A DNA stretch of 37,330 nt from an uncultured Lachnospiraceae bacterium. GTDB lineage: Bacteria; Bacillota; Clostridia; Lachnospirales; Lachnospiraceae. Within the stretch, counting starts at the first letter, position 1; each line of letters opens with the position of its first letter. Of the stretch, positions 25,001-34,416 are shown one piece after another. A program made the position numbers and the translations under genes. The stretch spans positions 1-37,330 of the forward strand of contig CALWAW010000108.1 in assembly GCA_944375845.1 (NCBI GenBank). Direction: 5' to 3'. The notes beneath the pieces were generated by a model. That model did not search any database, was not told where the DNA came from, and was given only the letters and a program-made list of their open reading frames with translations.

Positions 25001-25657
25001 TTATTGGTCGAAAAGCAAAAGCTCCCCGTTCTTGTCCGCGAAGTAGGGCGTTCCCAGAACCTCGATGGACGCCCTGCCGTTTGTGGCCTCGGTCACCTTT
25101 TTCACGAAGGACTCCGCCTCCTCCTCTTTTACGAGAACCCGGGCCGAGACGATGTCGGTATATTCCGTGTCAAGAATCCTGGCCCCCGTCTGGCCCGCCA
25201 GATACTGGAGCTTTCCGATCCCTGTGTAATCGCAGGTGATTCCAAGATTCGTTCCGGGAAGCTTTTCCAGAATCACGCTGTTTTTAAGCCCTTCCTGGAC
25301 CGCCCCCGAATAGGCGCGCACAAGGCCGCCCGTCCCCAGAAGGGTTCCCCCGAAATACCGGGTGACCACCACGCATACGTTGTGGATCTTTTTTCCCAGA
25401 AGCACGTCCAGCATGGGGCGTCCCGCGGTTCCCCCCGGCTCCCCGTCGTCGCTGCACCGGACCTGAGGGTTTGTAAGGCCGATGGAAAAGGCCGTGCAGT
25501 TATGATTGGCGTCCCAGTATTTTTTTCTTGTCTCCTCGATAAAGGCTGCCGCCTCCTCCTCTGATTTCACCGGGCGCACCGTGGCGATGAACCGGGACCG
25601 TTTCTCCGTCAGCTCGCCCTGTCCGCCCTCGTAAAGCTCCAGATAACTCTGCCTCAT
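25001..25657 (-). CDS. YigZ/IMPACT family protein
   Basis: Member of the UPF0029/IMPACT family, thought to act on translation stress in eukaryotes; the bacterial role is unclear. 218 residues from MRQSYLELYEGGQGELTEKR. The core has SRFIATV, HNCTAFSIG, CSDDGEPGGTAGRPML and VVTRYFGGTLLGTGGLVRAY. A C-terminal ferredoxin-like domain follows. ATG at 25657 has GGGGAGG upstream; an earlier codon 57 nt upstream overlaps the promoter. Its stop lies 3 nt from that of the convergent SDR. Confidence 0.94.
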   Translation of the reverse strand: MRQSYLELYEGGQGELTEKRSRFIATVRPVKSEEEAAAFIEETRKKYWDANHNCTAFSIGLTNPQVRCSDDGEPGGTAGRPMLDVLLGKKIHNVCVVVTRYFGGTLLGTGGLVRAYSGAVQEGLKNSVILEKLPGTNLGITCDYTGIGKLQYLAGQTGARILDTEYTDIVSARVLVKEEEAESFVKKVTEATNGRASIEVLGTPYFADKNGELLLFDQ

Positions 25658-25685
25658 AGCTTCCTCCCCTTGCTTTTTCCCTATT

Positions 25686-25714
25686 ATTGTAATATAAGTG
25701 GCGGAATAGGGCAA
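25686..25714 (-). promoter_or_regulatory. Promoter of the YigZ-family gene
   Basis: Leftward -35 TTGCCC (25709-25714), 17-nt spacer, -10 TACAAT (25686-25691). Close to the start of the divergent PBP gene. Confidence 0.6.
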
Positions 25715-25719
25715 CTTTA

Positions 25720-25728
25720 TGTTATACT
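25720..25728 (+). promoter_or_regulatory. Extended -10 of the PBP gene
   Basis: TGTTATACT (extended TG plus TATACT at 25723-25728) lies 19 nt before the ATG. No -35 match was seen at 17 nt. The short distance implies a start near 25735 and a leader of about 12 nt. Confidence 0.4.
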
Positions 25729-25746
25729 GTCTCCAGGAGGACTTTT

Positions 25747-28551
25747 ATGAATTACGGAAAAGAGAACCTGAAAAAGCAGATCCGCTTTTTTTCTTCCAAA
25801 GCTGTAAAGAAAAAGACCAGGGCGGCAGTGATCGCCTTCAAGGTTTTCCTGGCGGCGGCCGCCGGGCTTTTTGCCGTGGCCGTCTCCATCGGCGTCGGAA
25901 TGTTCCGCGGTATCTTAAGGTCCGCTCCGGATCTGGCCACCCTGAACATGTCGCCCACCGCCACGGCCACCATTCTTTACGATTCCGACGGCAACGAGAT
26001 CGAGACCCTGGTCATGGCGGGCTCCAACAGAAAGCCCGTGGACTACTCGGAGCTTCCCGAGGATCTCATCAACGCCTTCGTGGCCATTGAGGACGAGAGG
26101 TTCTGGACCCACAAGGGCGTGGACGTAAAGGGACTGGCCCGCGCCGTATACTCCGGCCTCACCTCGGGCAGCCTTGACGAGGGAGCCAGCACCATCACCC
26201 AGCAGCTCATTAAAAACGTGGCCTTTGACGGCGGCATGGAGCAGACCTTCGGCGACCGGGTGAAGCGCAAGATCCAGGAGCAGTACCTGGCCATACAGCT
26301 GGAAAAGATCATGGATAAGAAGATCATCCTCCAGAACTATTTAAACACCATCAACCTGGGGGCCAACACCCTGGGCGTGGAGTCGGCGTCCCAGCGCTAC
26401 TTCGCCAAGCATGTCAGCGATCTGACCCTTTCGGAGTGCGCCGTAATCGCCGCCATCACCCAGAACCCCACCCGCTACAACCCCATCACCAATCCGGAGG
26501 AGAACCAGAAGCGCCGCAGCATCGTCCTGGAGTATATGTACGACCAGGGCTATATTTCCATGGCAGAGCTCCAGGAGGCGGAGCGGGACGACGTGTACGC
26601 CCGGATCGCCGAGGTGGACCAGGCGCGCTCCAGCGAATCCTCCGTTTACAGCTACTTTGTGGACGAGACCATTGTCCAGGCCCTGAAGGATCTGGAAGAG
26701 CGGGCGGGCTACTCTCCGTCGGAGGCCCGGACCCTTCTTTACAGCGGCGGCCTGAAAATCTACACCACCCAGGATTCCAGTCTCCAGGCCATCATGGACG
26801 AGGAGATCTCGAACCCGGAAAACTACGCCCACAACGCCGTCCAGTACAGCTTCACCTACCGGCTCTCTGTCACCCATGCCGACGGGACCACGGAGCATTT
26901 CTCAGAGGCTGATATCCGCAGCTGGCTCCGGGGAGAAAACGGAGCCGCCCTGAAGCTGATCTTCGACACTGAAGAAGAAATCCGTCAGATCGTCAACGAA
27001 TACAGGGCCCTTACCATCCGGGAGGATGACGAGATCCTGGGCGAGACCCTGGACATCACCCTACAGCCCCAGGCCTCCTGCGTGCTGATCGATCAGGAGA
27101 CGGGGCATATCAAGGCCATCAGCGGCGGCCGGGGCGAAAAGACCGCGAACCTCAGCCTAAACAGGGCCACGGACAGCCTCCGCCAGCCCGGCTCCACCTT
27201 CAAGGTGCTGACCGCCTTTGCCCCCGCCCTGGACAGCGCGGGAGCCACCCTCGGCACCGTTTATTACGACGAGCCCTACACGGCCAACGGAAGGGCCTTC
27301 TCCAACTGGTGGGGCTCCCAGTATGTGGGCTACGCCAACATCCGGGACGGCATCACCTATTCCATGAACATCATCGCCCTGAAGGCGCTGATGAACACGG
27401 TAACGCCCCAGGTGGGCTATCAGTACGCCCTGGATTTCGGAATCACCTCCCTGGTGGAAACGGAAACGGACGAGACCACCGGGCGCGTCTATTCCGATAT
27501 CGGCCCCACCCTGTGCCTGGGCGGCCTCACCTACGGCGTCAGCAATCTGGAGCTTACGGCGGCCTACGCGGCCATCGCTGACAGCGGCACCTACACGGAG
27601 CCGGTCTACTATACAAAGATCGTGGACAGAAACGGCCGCATCCTCATTGACAATGAGACGCCGGAGACCCATACGGTCCTCAAGGAATCCACCGCCTGGC
27701 TCATAACGGACGCCATGGAGGACGTATGTGTCCGCTCCACCCTCTACGACAGGGGCAACATCGGGACCAGCTCCTTTGAGACAAAGGTGGAGGGGCTTCC
27801 CACCGCCGCCAAGAGCGGAACCACCACCGACGGGAACGACATCTGGTTTGTGGGCTACACCCCTTATTACACCCTGGGCGTATGGCAGGGCTACGACGAG
27901 AACAGCCCCATGGTGGAAAGCTCCGACGTGCGCTCCCTGTGGTACGGGATCATGTCCCGGGCCTGCGAGGGCCTTCCCGCGAAGGAATTCCCCGAGCGGC
28001 CCTCCAATATCGAGGAGGTCTCCATCTGCCACAAATCGGGCAAGCTGGCGGTGCCCGGCGTATGCGACGCCGATCCCGAGGGCAGCATGGTCTATACGGA
28101 ATACTTTGCCCGCGGTACGGCGCCCACCGAGGTCTGCGACCACCACGTGCAGGTGACGGTGTGCAAAGACAGCGGCGCTCTCGCCACGGAATTCTGTCCA
28201 AGCTCCTCAAGGGTGACCAGGGTATACCGGCTGATCACCGACGAGATCACGGGAAGCACCGACGATACGCCCTATGTGCTCCCGGATTCCTTAAGAAACA
28301 GCAGCTGCTATATCCACACCAGCTATCAGCCTCCTGTGCCGGAGACCACGGCGCCCCAGCCTTCCGAAAGCCAGACCGCTCCTTCCGGTACGGAGTCCAC
28401 GGCGCCCGGTGAAAGCAGCGGCGTCACGCCGCCAAGCGCCGGCTCCTCAGAGACCGCGGCGCCGGAGAGCGCTTCCGCCTCTCCAAGGAACGGACCCGCC
28501 GGAAACAGCACCCTTCCGGGAACCTCCGTAACCCCGGAGCCCTCAGGATAA
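25747..28551 (+). CDS. Bifunctional class A penicillin-binding protein (PBP1A type)
   Basis: Polymerises and cross-links peptidoglycan at the membrane surface. 934 residues. Cytoplasmic basic N-terminus, signal anchor (about 29-50), GT51 glycosyltransferase with catalytic Glu115 in VAIEDERFWTHKG and STITQQLIKN. The transpeptidase has Ser483 (PGSTFK), SMN at 539-541 and KSGT at 689-692. A Cys-rich segment (about 755-820, with CHKSG, CDHH and FCPSSS) and a Pro/Thr/Ser/Glu-rich tail of about 70 residues follow. AGGAGG precedes the ATG. Confidence 0.96.
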   Translation: MNYGKENLKKQIRFFSSKAVKKKTRAAVIAFKVFLAAAAGLFAVAVSIGVGMFRGILRSAPDLATLNMSPTATATILYDSDGNEIETLVMAGSNRKPVDYSELPEDLINAFVAIEDERFWTHKGVDVKGLARAVYSGLTSGSLDEGASTITQQLIKNVAFDGGMEQTFGDRVKRKIQEQYLAIQLEKIMDKKIILQNYLNTINLGANTLGVESASQRYFAKHVSDLTLSECAVIAAITQNPTRYNPITNPEENQKRRSIVLEYMYDQGYISMAELQEAERDDVYARIAEVDQARSSESSVYSYFVDETIVQALKDLEERAGYSPSEARTLLYSGGLKIYTTQDSSLQAIMDEEISNPENYAHNAVQYSFTYRLSVTHADGTTEHFSEADIRSWLRGENGAALKLIFDTEEEIRQIVNEYRALTIREDDEILGETLDITLQPQASCVLIDQETGHIKAISGGRGEKTANLSLNRATDSLRQPGSTFKVLTAFAPALDSAGATLGTVYYDEPYTANGRAFSNWWGSQYVGYANIRDGITYSMNIIALKALMNTVTPQVGYQYALDFGITSLVETETDETTGRVYSDIGPTLCLGGLTYGVSNLELTAAYAAIADSGTYTEPVYYTKIVDRNGRILIDNETPETHTVLKESTAWLITDAMEDVCVRSTLYDRGNIGTSSFETKVEGLPTAAKSGTTTDGNDIWFVGYTPYYTLGVWQGYDENSPMVESSDVRSLWYGIMSRACEGLPAKEFPERPSNIEEVSICHKSGKLAVPGVCDADPEGSMVYTEYFARGTAPTEVCDHHVQVTVCKDSGALATEFCPSSSRVTRVYRLITDEITGSTDDTPYVLPDSLRNSSCYIHTSYQPPVPETTAPQPSESQTAPSGTESTAPGESSGVTPPSAGSSETAAPESASASPRNGPAGNSTLPGTSVTPEPSG

Positions 28552-28561
28552 TACATGTATA

Positions 28562-28622
28562 AAAAAATCCATACTGCACAGACTTTTCATAAACAGAAAG
28601 GAATGTGCGGTATGGATTTTTT
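28562..28622 (+). terminator. Terminator-like hairpin covering the spoVAE start
   Basis: Arms 28562-28580 and 28604-28622 pair over 19 bp with one G-U. The right arm contains the spoVAE ATG (28612-28614) and ends in six T. The 23-nt loop holds the SD AAAGG, itself able to pair with CTTTT (28583-28587). It can end PBP transcription and block spoVAE translation in read-through mRNA. Confidence 0.8.
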
Positions 28623-28971
28623 AAAAGCATTTTTAGTGGGCGGAACCATCTGCGCCCTGGTCCAGCTTCTGATGGACCGGACGAAGCTGATGCCCGGAAG
28701 GATCATGGTGCTTCTCGTATGCTCCGGCGCCGTTTTAAGCTTTCTCGGCCTTTACGGTCCCTTTGCCCGGTGGGCGGGGACAGGCGCCACCGTGCCCCTT
28801 CTTGGCTTTGGAAACCTGTTGTTTGAAGGCGTCCGGAAAAGCGTGGACACGGACGGCGTGCTGGGCCTTTTTACAGGGGGCCTTCAGGCGGCCGCCGCCG
28901 GAATCAGCGCCGCTCTCATCTTCGGCTATCTGGCCTCCTTCATCTTTGAGCCAAAAATGAAGGATCAGTAA
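28612..28971 (+). CDS. spoVAE: Stage V sporulation protein AE (SpoVAEB type)
   Basis: Small integral membrane protein of the SpoVA channel family that moves dipicolinic acid into the forming spore and out at germination. 119 residues, MDFLKAFLVGGTICALVQLL, then DRTKLMPGRIMVLLVCSGAV, GTGATVPLLGFG and LFTGGLQAAAAGISAALIFG. About three or four membrane segments. ATG at 28612 follows AAAGGA by 9 nt. No spoVAC or spoVAD is adjacent. It overlaps the convergent hydrolase stop by 7 nt. Confidence 0.9.
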   Translation: MDFLKAFLVGGTICALVQLLMDRTKLMPGRIMVLLVCSGAVLSFLGLYGPFARWAGTGATVPLLGFGNLLFEGVRKSVDTDGVLGLFTGGLQAAAAGISAALIFGYLASFIFEPKMKDQ

Positions 28972-30308
28972 AAGACGTGGTTCCCGATGATGATGCCGTC
29001 GTAGCCCGGCGCCACCATGCGGAAGTGAAGGCAGTCCCCCACGTAGTTCTCAGAACCCGCCATGGCCACCTGGGCCGCCCTGGTACACTCCGAGGGCACC
29101 CCGTTCACCAGGGCCTGCTCATACTTGGGGTATCCCCAGGGGCTGAACTGATAAGGCTGCGACAGCACTCCGATGATGGTATTGGGATAGAGGCTGCTAT
29201 TCAGCCGGTTCATAATCACGTTCCCCACCGCCACCTTGCCCTCCCAGGGCTCCATATTGGCCTCCCGGTAGATCATGGCGGCCACCAGCTCCAGGTCGCT
29301 GTAGGCGGAATAGTCGAATTCCTCCTCTTCCGGCTCGGTGGGCGCTTCCGTCGGGGCCTCGGTAGGCGGCTCTGTGGGCGCTTCCGTAGGCGGCTCCGTG
29401 GGAGCCTCCGTGGGCGGCTCCGTAGGCGCTTCCGCGGACGGCTCCGCAGGCGTTACTGTGCCTTCGGACGAAGGCTCCTGCGGGTTCTGCCCTGTGGAAG
29501 GCTCCTCAGGCTGTCCCGCGCCGGTCTCTCCGGTCTCTCCGCCTCCGCCTTCCGTGGAAGGGGACGACGGAGACTGTCCGCCTGACTGGGGTCTTCCCTG
29601 CTCCATGGCGAGAAGCTCGGACTCTGCCTCCAGCTCCCTTTGCTGGAGCTCGGCCCTGTACTGGGCCAGGATTCCTTCGGCGTCCTCAAGATCGCCCAGG
29701 CTGTCCTCCATTCTCTGGGAGGTCTCCGCTATGGCTGCAAGGACTCCGTCCCGCCTGGCCGTAAGCTCCCCGGCCACCTGGTCAAGCTCCTCCTGCCTGG
29801 CCAGAAGCTCGCTTTCCTTCTGGGCCACCAGCTCCTTCGTCTCCTTGTAGGCCGTCAGCATCTTTCTGTAATAGCCGGCCATTTCCACGGCGTACTCAGC
29901 CCGGTTTAAAATGGAGGAAAGGTCGTCCTCCGAAAAGACAAGGCTGATAAAGCCGGCGTCCCGGTTCTCGTACATATATTGGATCCGCTTCTTCATACTC
30001 TCGTACTGCTTTTCCTCAGTCTCCTTTGCCTGGAAAAGCTGGCCGGAGGTGTCCGCGAGCTGGCTTTCCAGCTCCCCCCTCTGGACCTCCAGCTCCGCCA
30101 TCTCTGAAGTAAGCCGGTTCAGCTCCTCATTCAGTTCGTCAAGATATTCCGCGAAGCGCTGGCTGGCCTCGTTCAGGTCCTTCACCTGCCCTTCGGCGGA
30201 TTCGGCCCTGTCCCTGGCGTCGTCCAGCTCTCCGGCGGCAAGGACCGTCAGGGCGGACGCGGCAAAAAGGGCTGCGGCCAGAATCAGGCTCAAGGTTTTT
30301 CTCTTCAT
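28965..30308 (-). CDS. Secreted coiled-coil cell wall hydrolase, SleB-type catalytic domain
   Basis: Predicted exported peptidoglycan hydrolase. 447 residues. Signal peptide (1-24, LILAAALFAASALTVLAAG), a PcsB-like coiled coil (about 26-235), a Gly/Ser/Glu linker with a PTE-repeat block (about 294-327), and a C-terminal SleB/CwlJ-type hydrolase domain (LVAAMIYREANMEPWEGKVA, VGNVIMNRLNS, QFSPWG). The Glu in REAN is the likely catalytic acid. SleB enzymes cut cortex at germination, but the coiled coil suggests a vegetative division role. RBS and own promoter present. Confidence 0.9.
   Translation of the reverse strand: MKRKTLSLILAAALFAASALTVLAAGELDDARDRAESAEGQVKDLNEASQRFAEYLDELNEELNRLTSEMAELEVQRGELESQLADTSGQLFQAKETEEKQYESMKKRIQYMYENRDAGFISLVFSEDDLSSILNRAEYAVEMAGYYRKMLTAYKETKELVAQKESELLARQEELDQVAGELTARRDGVLAAIAETSQRMEDSLGDLEDAEGILAQYRAELQQRELEAESELLAMEQGRPQSGGQSPSSPSTEGGGGETGETGAGQPEEPSTGQNPQEPSSEGTVTPAEPSAEAPTEPPTEAPTEPPTEAPTEPPTEAPTEAPTEPEEEEFDYSAYSDLELVAAMIYREANMEPWEGKVAVGNVIMNRLNSSLYPNTIIGVLSQPYQFSPWGYPKYEQALVNGVPSECTRAAQVAMAGSENYVGDCLHFRMVAPGYDGIIIGNHVFY
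29330..29432 (-). repeat. Tandem coding repeat for Pro-Thr-Glu linker
   Basis: About four degenerate 24-nt units encoding alternations of EAPTEPPT. It forms the spacer between coiled coil and catalytic domain. Third-position differences make it imperfect at DNA level. Confidence 0.8.
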
Positions 30309-30347
30309 CTTACACCCTCTTTCAAAGCTTTTACAGTGAGCCCTTCC

Positions 30348-30376
30348 AGTATACTACAAAAAAGCCCCTTTTTCAA
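30348..30376 (-). promoter_or_regulatory. Promoter of the cell wall hydrolase
   Basis: Leftward -35 TTGAAA (30371-30376), 17-nt spacer, -10 TATACT (30348-30353), about 40 nt before the ATG. Confidence 0.75.
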
Positions 30377-30390
30377 CAAAGAGGGATAGG

Positions 30391-30416
30391 AAAAAGCCCC
30401 GGCGCACTGCCGGGGC
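30391..30416 (-). terminator. Terminator of the DUF6465 gene
   Basis: GCCCCGGC/GCCGGGGC, perfect 8-bp stem, 5-nt loop, followed by TTTTT on the leftward strand (30391-30395). Confidence 0.9.
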
Positions 30417-30429
30417 CCTCTGCTTCGTC

Positions 30430-30825
30430 TTAAATTGCCACGCTTCCTGTCTCTGTTCCGTTGATCACATAGTAGACCATATTCTCCTCAACCTTCACAT
30501 AAAGGTCCATGGTCTTAATGTCGCCCACCTTGTTCTTCTTCGCTGTCCAGTCCTTCTTTACCATGGCGATCATATCCTTCTCGGAAACATCCTTGCCCAT
30601 GTACTGAACGGAAAGGCTGGTCTTTACCTCCTGCTTCTTTGCGGTCTTTCTGGCGGCGGGCTTTTTCGCCTCCTTCTGAGGCTGCTTTGCCTCAGTCTCC
30701 TTTGCCTCGGGCGCCTTGACCTCAGGCTCCTTCACCTCGGGCGCTTTCACAGCCGCGGGCGCTGCCGCCTTTACCGCTTCGGCGCTCACAGCCTTCTGAG
30801 CCGTCTGCACTTTTTTCCTTGCCAT
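30430..30825 (-). CDS. DUF6465 family protein
   Basis: Lachnospiraceae-type protein of unknown function. 131 residues. N-terminal low-complexity Ala/Lys/Glu/Pro region (about 1-66) with repeated APEVKEPEVK-like units, then the conserved C-terminal domain starting TSLSVQYMGKDVSEKDMIAM and ending YYVINGTETGSVAI. The composition resembles histone-like tails, so nucleic-acid binding is possible but unproven. Single gene with its own promoter and terminator. Confidence 0.85.
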   Translation of the reverse strand: MARKKVQTAQKAVSAEAVKAAAPAAVKAPEVKEPEVKAPEAKETEAKQPQKEAKKPAARKTAKKQEVKTSLSVQYMGKDVSEKDMIAMVKKDWTAKKNKVGDIKTMDLYVKVEENMVYYVINGTETGSVAI

Positions 30826-30862
30826 AATTATTCTCCTCTTTCTTTCTCATTTTTGATTTCTG

Positions 30863-30913
30863 CAAAAGTTTTTACCGCTCTTATCATATAACTTTATGCG
30901 GACTTTTGCAACC
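30863..30913 (-). promoter_or_regulatory. DUF6465 promoter flanked by a 9-nt inverted repeat
   Basis: Leftward -35 TTGCAA (30908-30913), 17-nt spacer, -10 TATGAT (30885-30890). A perfect inverted repeat TGCAAAAGT (30863-30871)/ACTTTTGCA (30904-30912) frames it, reinforced by CCGC/GCGG (30877-30880, 30900-30903), overlapping the -35 and the start site. Confidence 0.65.
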
Positions 30914-30942
30914 CCTTCACAGAAACTGATGAAAAGAAAGTC

Positions 30943-32679
<1,737 letters not shown>

Positions 32680-32690
<11 letters not shown>

Positions 32691-32994
32691 CCTGTCCCTC
32701 CGTCATTGAAAGCGCGGCCTGAAGCACCCGGTCACCCCGGAGCATCCCGTAATCCGCCGGAGCCACCGCCTCCACCGGTTTTCCCGGTAACAGCGCCTTA
32801 AGCTTCTTTAACTCGTAGCGCACCTGAGGCCCTAAAAGGATGACGTCGGCGTCCTTCGCCTTCTCTCCCGCCTCCGATACGGAGCAGGCGCCGATCTGGC
32901 AGCTGATTCCCTGCGCTTCGGCGGCCTCCCTCATTTTCTTCACCAGAAGGCCGGTGGACATTCCGGCGTTGCAGCAAAGCATGATCTTTTTCAT
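32680..32994 (-). CDS. PTS cellobiose-type IIB component
   Basis: IIB phosphotransfer protein. 104 residues from MKKIMLCCNAGMSTGLLVKK. The phosphorylated cysteine is Cys8, directly before NAGMST; LGPQVRYELKKLKALL is typical. ATG at 32994 overlaps the IIC stop in ATGA. A much longer upstream reading lies inside IIC and is rejected. Confidence 0.94.
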
Positions 32995-34280
32995 GTGTTC
33001 TCTCCCTCCTGTTCTGCGAAAATCCTGTCCTGTCTTTTCATAAACGGATAGTAAAGGGCCGTGGATACCGCCAGGATCAGAAGCTGGATCACGGCGCCCC
33101 GCCAGCCTCCCAGAATGAATCCGGAAACCACCACAGGCGTGGTCCACGGAACCTGCACGCTCCCGAACACCGGAAGGAAGCCCACGGCCGCCGCCCCGTA
33201 GGTGATCACGAAGGCGATGAGCGGAACCAGGATAAAGGGGATCAGCAGAATCGGGTTATAGACGATGGGAAGGCCGAAAATCACCGGCTCGTTGATGTTG
33301 AAGATCCCCGGTATGAAGGACAGCCTGGAAATCTCCCGCATCTGCCCTGACCGGGCGGCCAGAAGGGCCGACAGCAGAAGGCCGATGGTGATCCCGGTCC
33401 CTCCCAGCTTCACAAAGCAGTCGATGATCTGGGGCGTCAGAATCCTTAAGCCCTCCGCGGCCGCCTGACCTCCGTCCATAAGCGCCTGGTTCGCCAGGGC
33501 GTTTGCCGTCAGCACCGGAGCCATAACCCCCATGACGATGTTGGGCCCGTGGAGCCCCGCCCAGAAAAGGGCCGAAATCAGAAGGACGATCAGGATTCCG
33601 CCCGCCCAGGTGCTGCTCACGTTCTGAAGGGGCGTCTGCACCAGGCGGAAGATCAGCTCCGTCAGGGAAGCGCCTCCGAAAACCATGCAGAGCTGATAGA
33701 CCGCCATGGAAAGGAGAATCACAATAAAGCCCGGTATCAGGGCGGAAAAGGCGTTCCCGACTCCCTCGGGCACGCCCGCGGGCATCCGGATCCTCAGCCG
33801 TTTCCTGTGGCAGAAGGAAAACAGCTTTCCCACAAGAAGGCCCACAAGGATCGCGGCGATCACGCCGTTCCCGCCGGTCCAGGTCTTGGGAATCACCCCG
33901 GTGACCACGGTTCCGCCTTCCGCAGGCGCCGACGAGGCCGATACGATGAGGAAGGAGATCAGGGAGAGTATCCCGCAGGAGATCCCGTCCGCCCCCTCGT
34001 TTCTAGCGTAGGCGTACCCGATTCCCACGGCGATGATCATGGCCAGAATATCGAAGGTGCAGGCCGACACCTGATCCAGGCCCACGCTCCAGTCCGGGCC
34101 GAAGAGCCGCGTCATAAAGGCCCCGTACCCCGGTATGGGGAGGTTGGCGATCAAAAGGAACAGGGAGCCGATGAGGGTGGCCGGCATGGTGAGCACAAAG
34201 CCGTCCTTCAGGGCTGTTACGGATTTTGACGAGGCAAAGCGCATAAAGCCGTCAAAGCCTCTTTCGATGATCTTTTTCAT
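32991..34280 (-). CDS. PTS cellobiose-type IIC permease
   Basis: Membrane transport subunit for cellobiose or a similar beta-glucoside. 429 residues with about ten hydrophobic segments; GLHGPNIVMGVMAPVL, GGTGITIGLLLSAL and FNINEPVIFGLPIVYNPIL match the Lac-family IIC. The ATG at 34280 is used, 6 nt after AGGAGG; the ATG two codons earlier touches that SD. First gene of IIC-IIB-IIA-glucosidase. No regulator gene is adjacent and no confident promoter was found. Confidence 0.94.
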   Translation of the reverse strand: MKKIIERGFDGFMRFASSKSVTALKDGFVLTMPATLIGSLFLLIANLPIPGYGAFMTRLFGPDWSVGLDQVSACTFDILAMIIAVGIGYAYARNEGADGISCGILSLISFLIVSASSAPAEGGTVVTGVIPKTWTGGNGVIAAILVGLLVGKLFSFCHRKRLRIRMPAGVPEGVGNAFSALIPGFIVILLSMAVYQLCMVFGGASLTELIFRLVQTPLQNVSSTWAGGILIVLLISALFWAGLHGPNIVMGVMAPVLTANALANQALMDGGQAAAEGLRILTPQIIDCFVKLGGTGITIGLLLSALLAARSGQMREISRLSFIPGIFNINEPVIFGLPIVYNPILLIPFILVPLIAFVITYGAAAVGFLPVFGSVQVPWTTPVVVSGFILGGWRGAVIQLLILAVSTALYYPFMKRQDRIFAEQEGENT

Positions 34281-34354
34281 GTTCATCCTCCTGCCGTTCG
34301 TTCATTTCCCCACTAGTATGCGCCGGGAACCGGACTTTGATACCGGGAGCGCAC

Positions 34355-34382
34355 TTGATTTTTGCGCTGTGCATTGTATAAT
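34355..34382 (+). promoter_or_regulatory. Promoter of rarA
   Basis: -35 TTGATT (34355-34360), 16-nt spacer, -10 TATAAT (34377-34382), 34 nt before the ATG. It lies in the divergent gap with the PTS operon. Confidence 0.65.
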
Positions 34383-34416
34383 TTTTATACAGACATGAAA
34401 AACGGGAGGGATGTTC

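Noticed and set aside
27157-28146. 329-codon minus-strand frame inside the PBP gene
   Set aside because: Antisense to conserved transpeptidase sequence; a GC-rich codon-position artefact.
34319-34351. GC-rich inverted segments upstream of the PTS operon as operator
   Set aside because: The pairing is broken and direct ACCGG repeats explain much of it; no confident promoter or known operator nearby.
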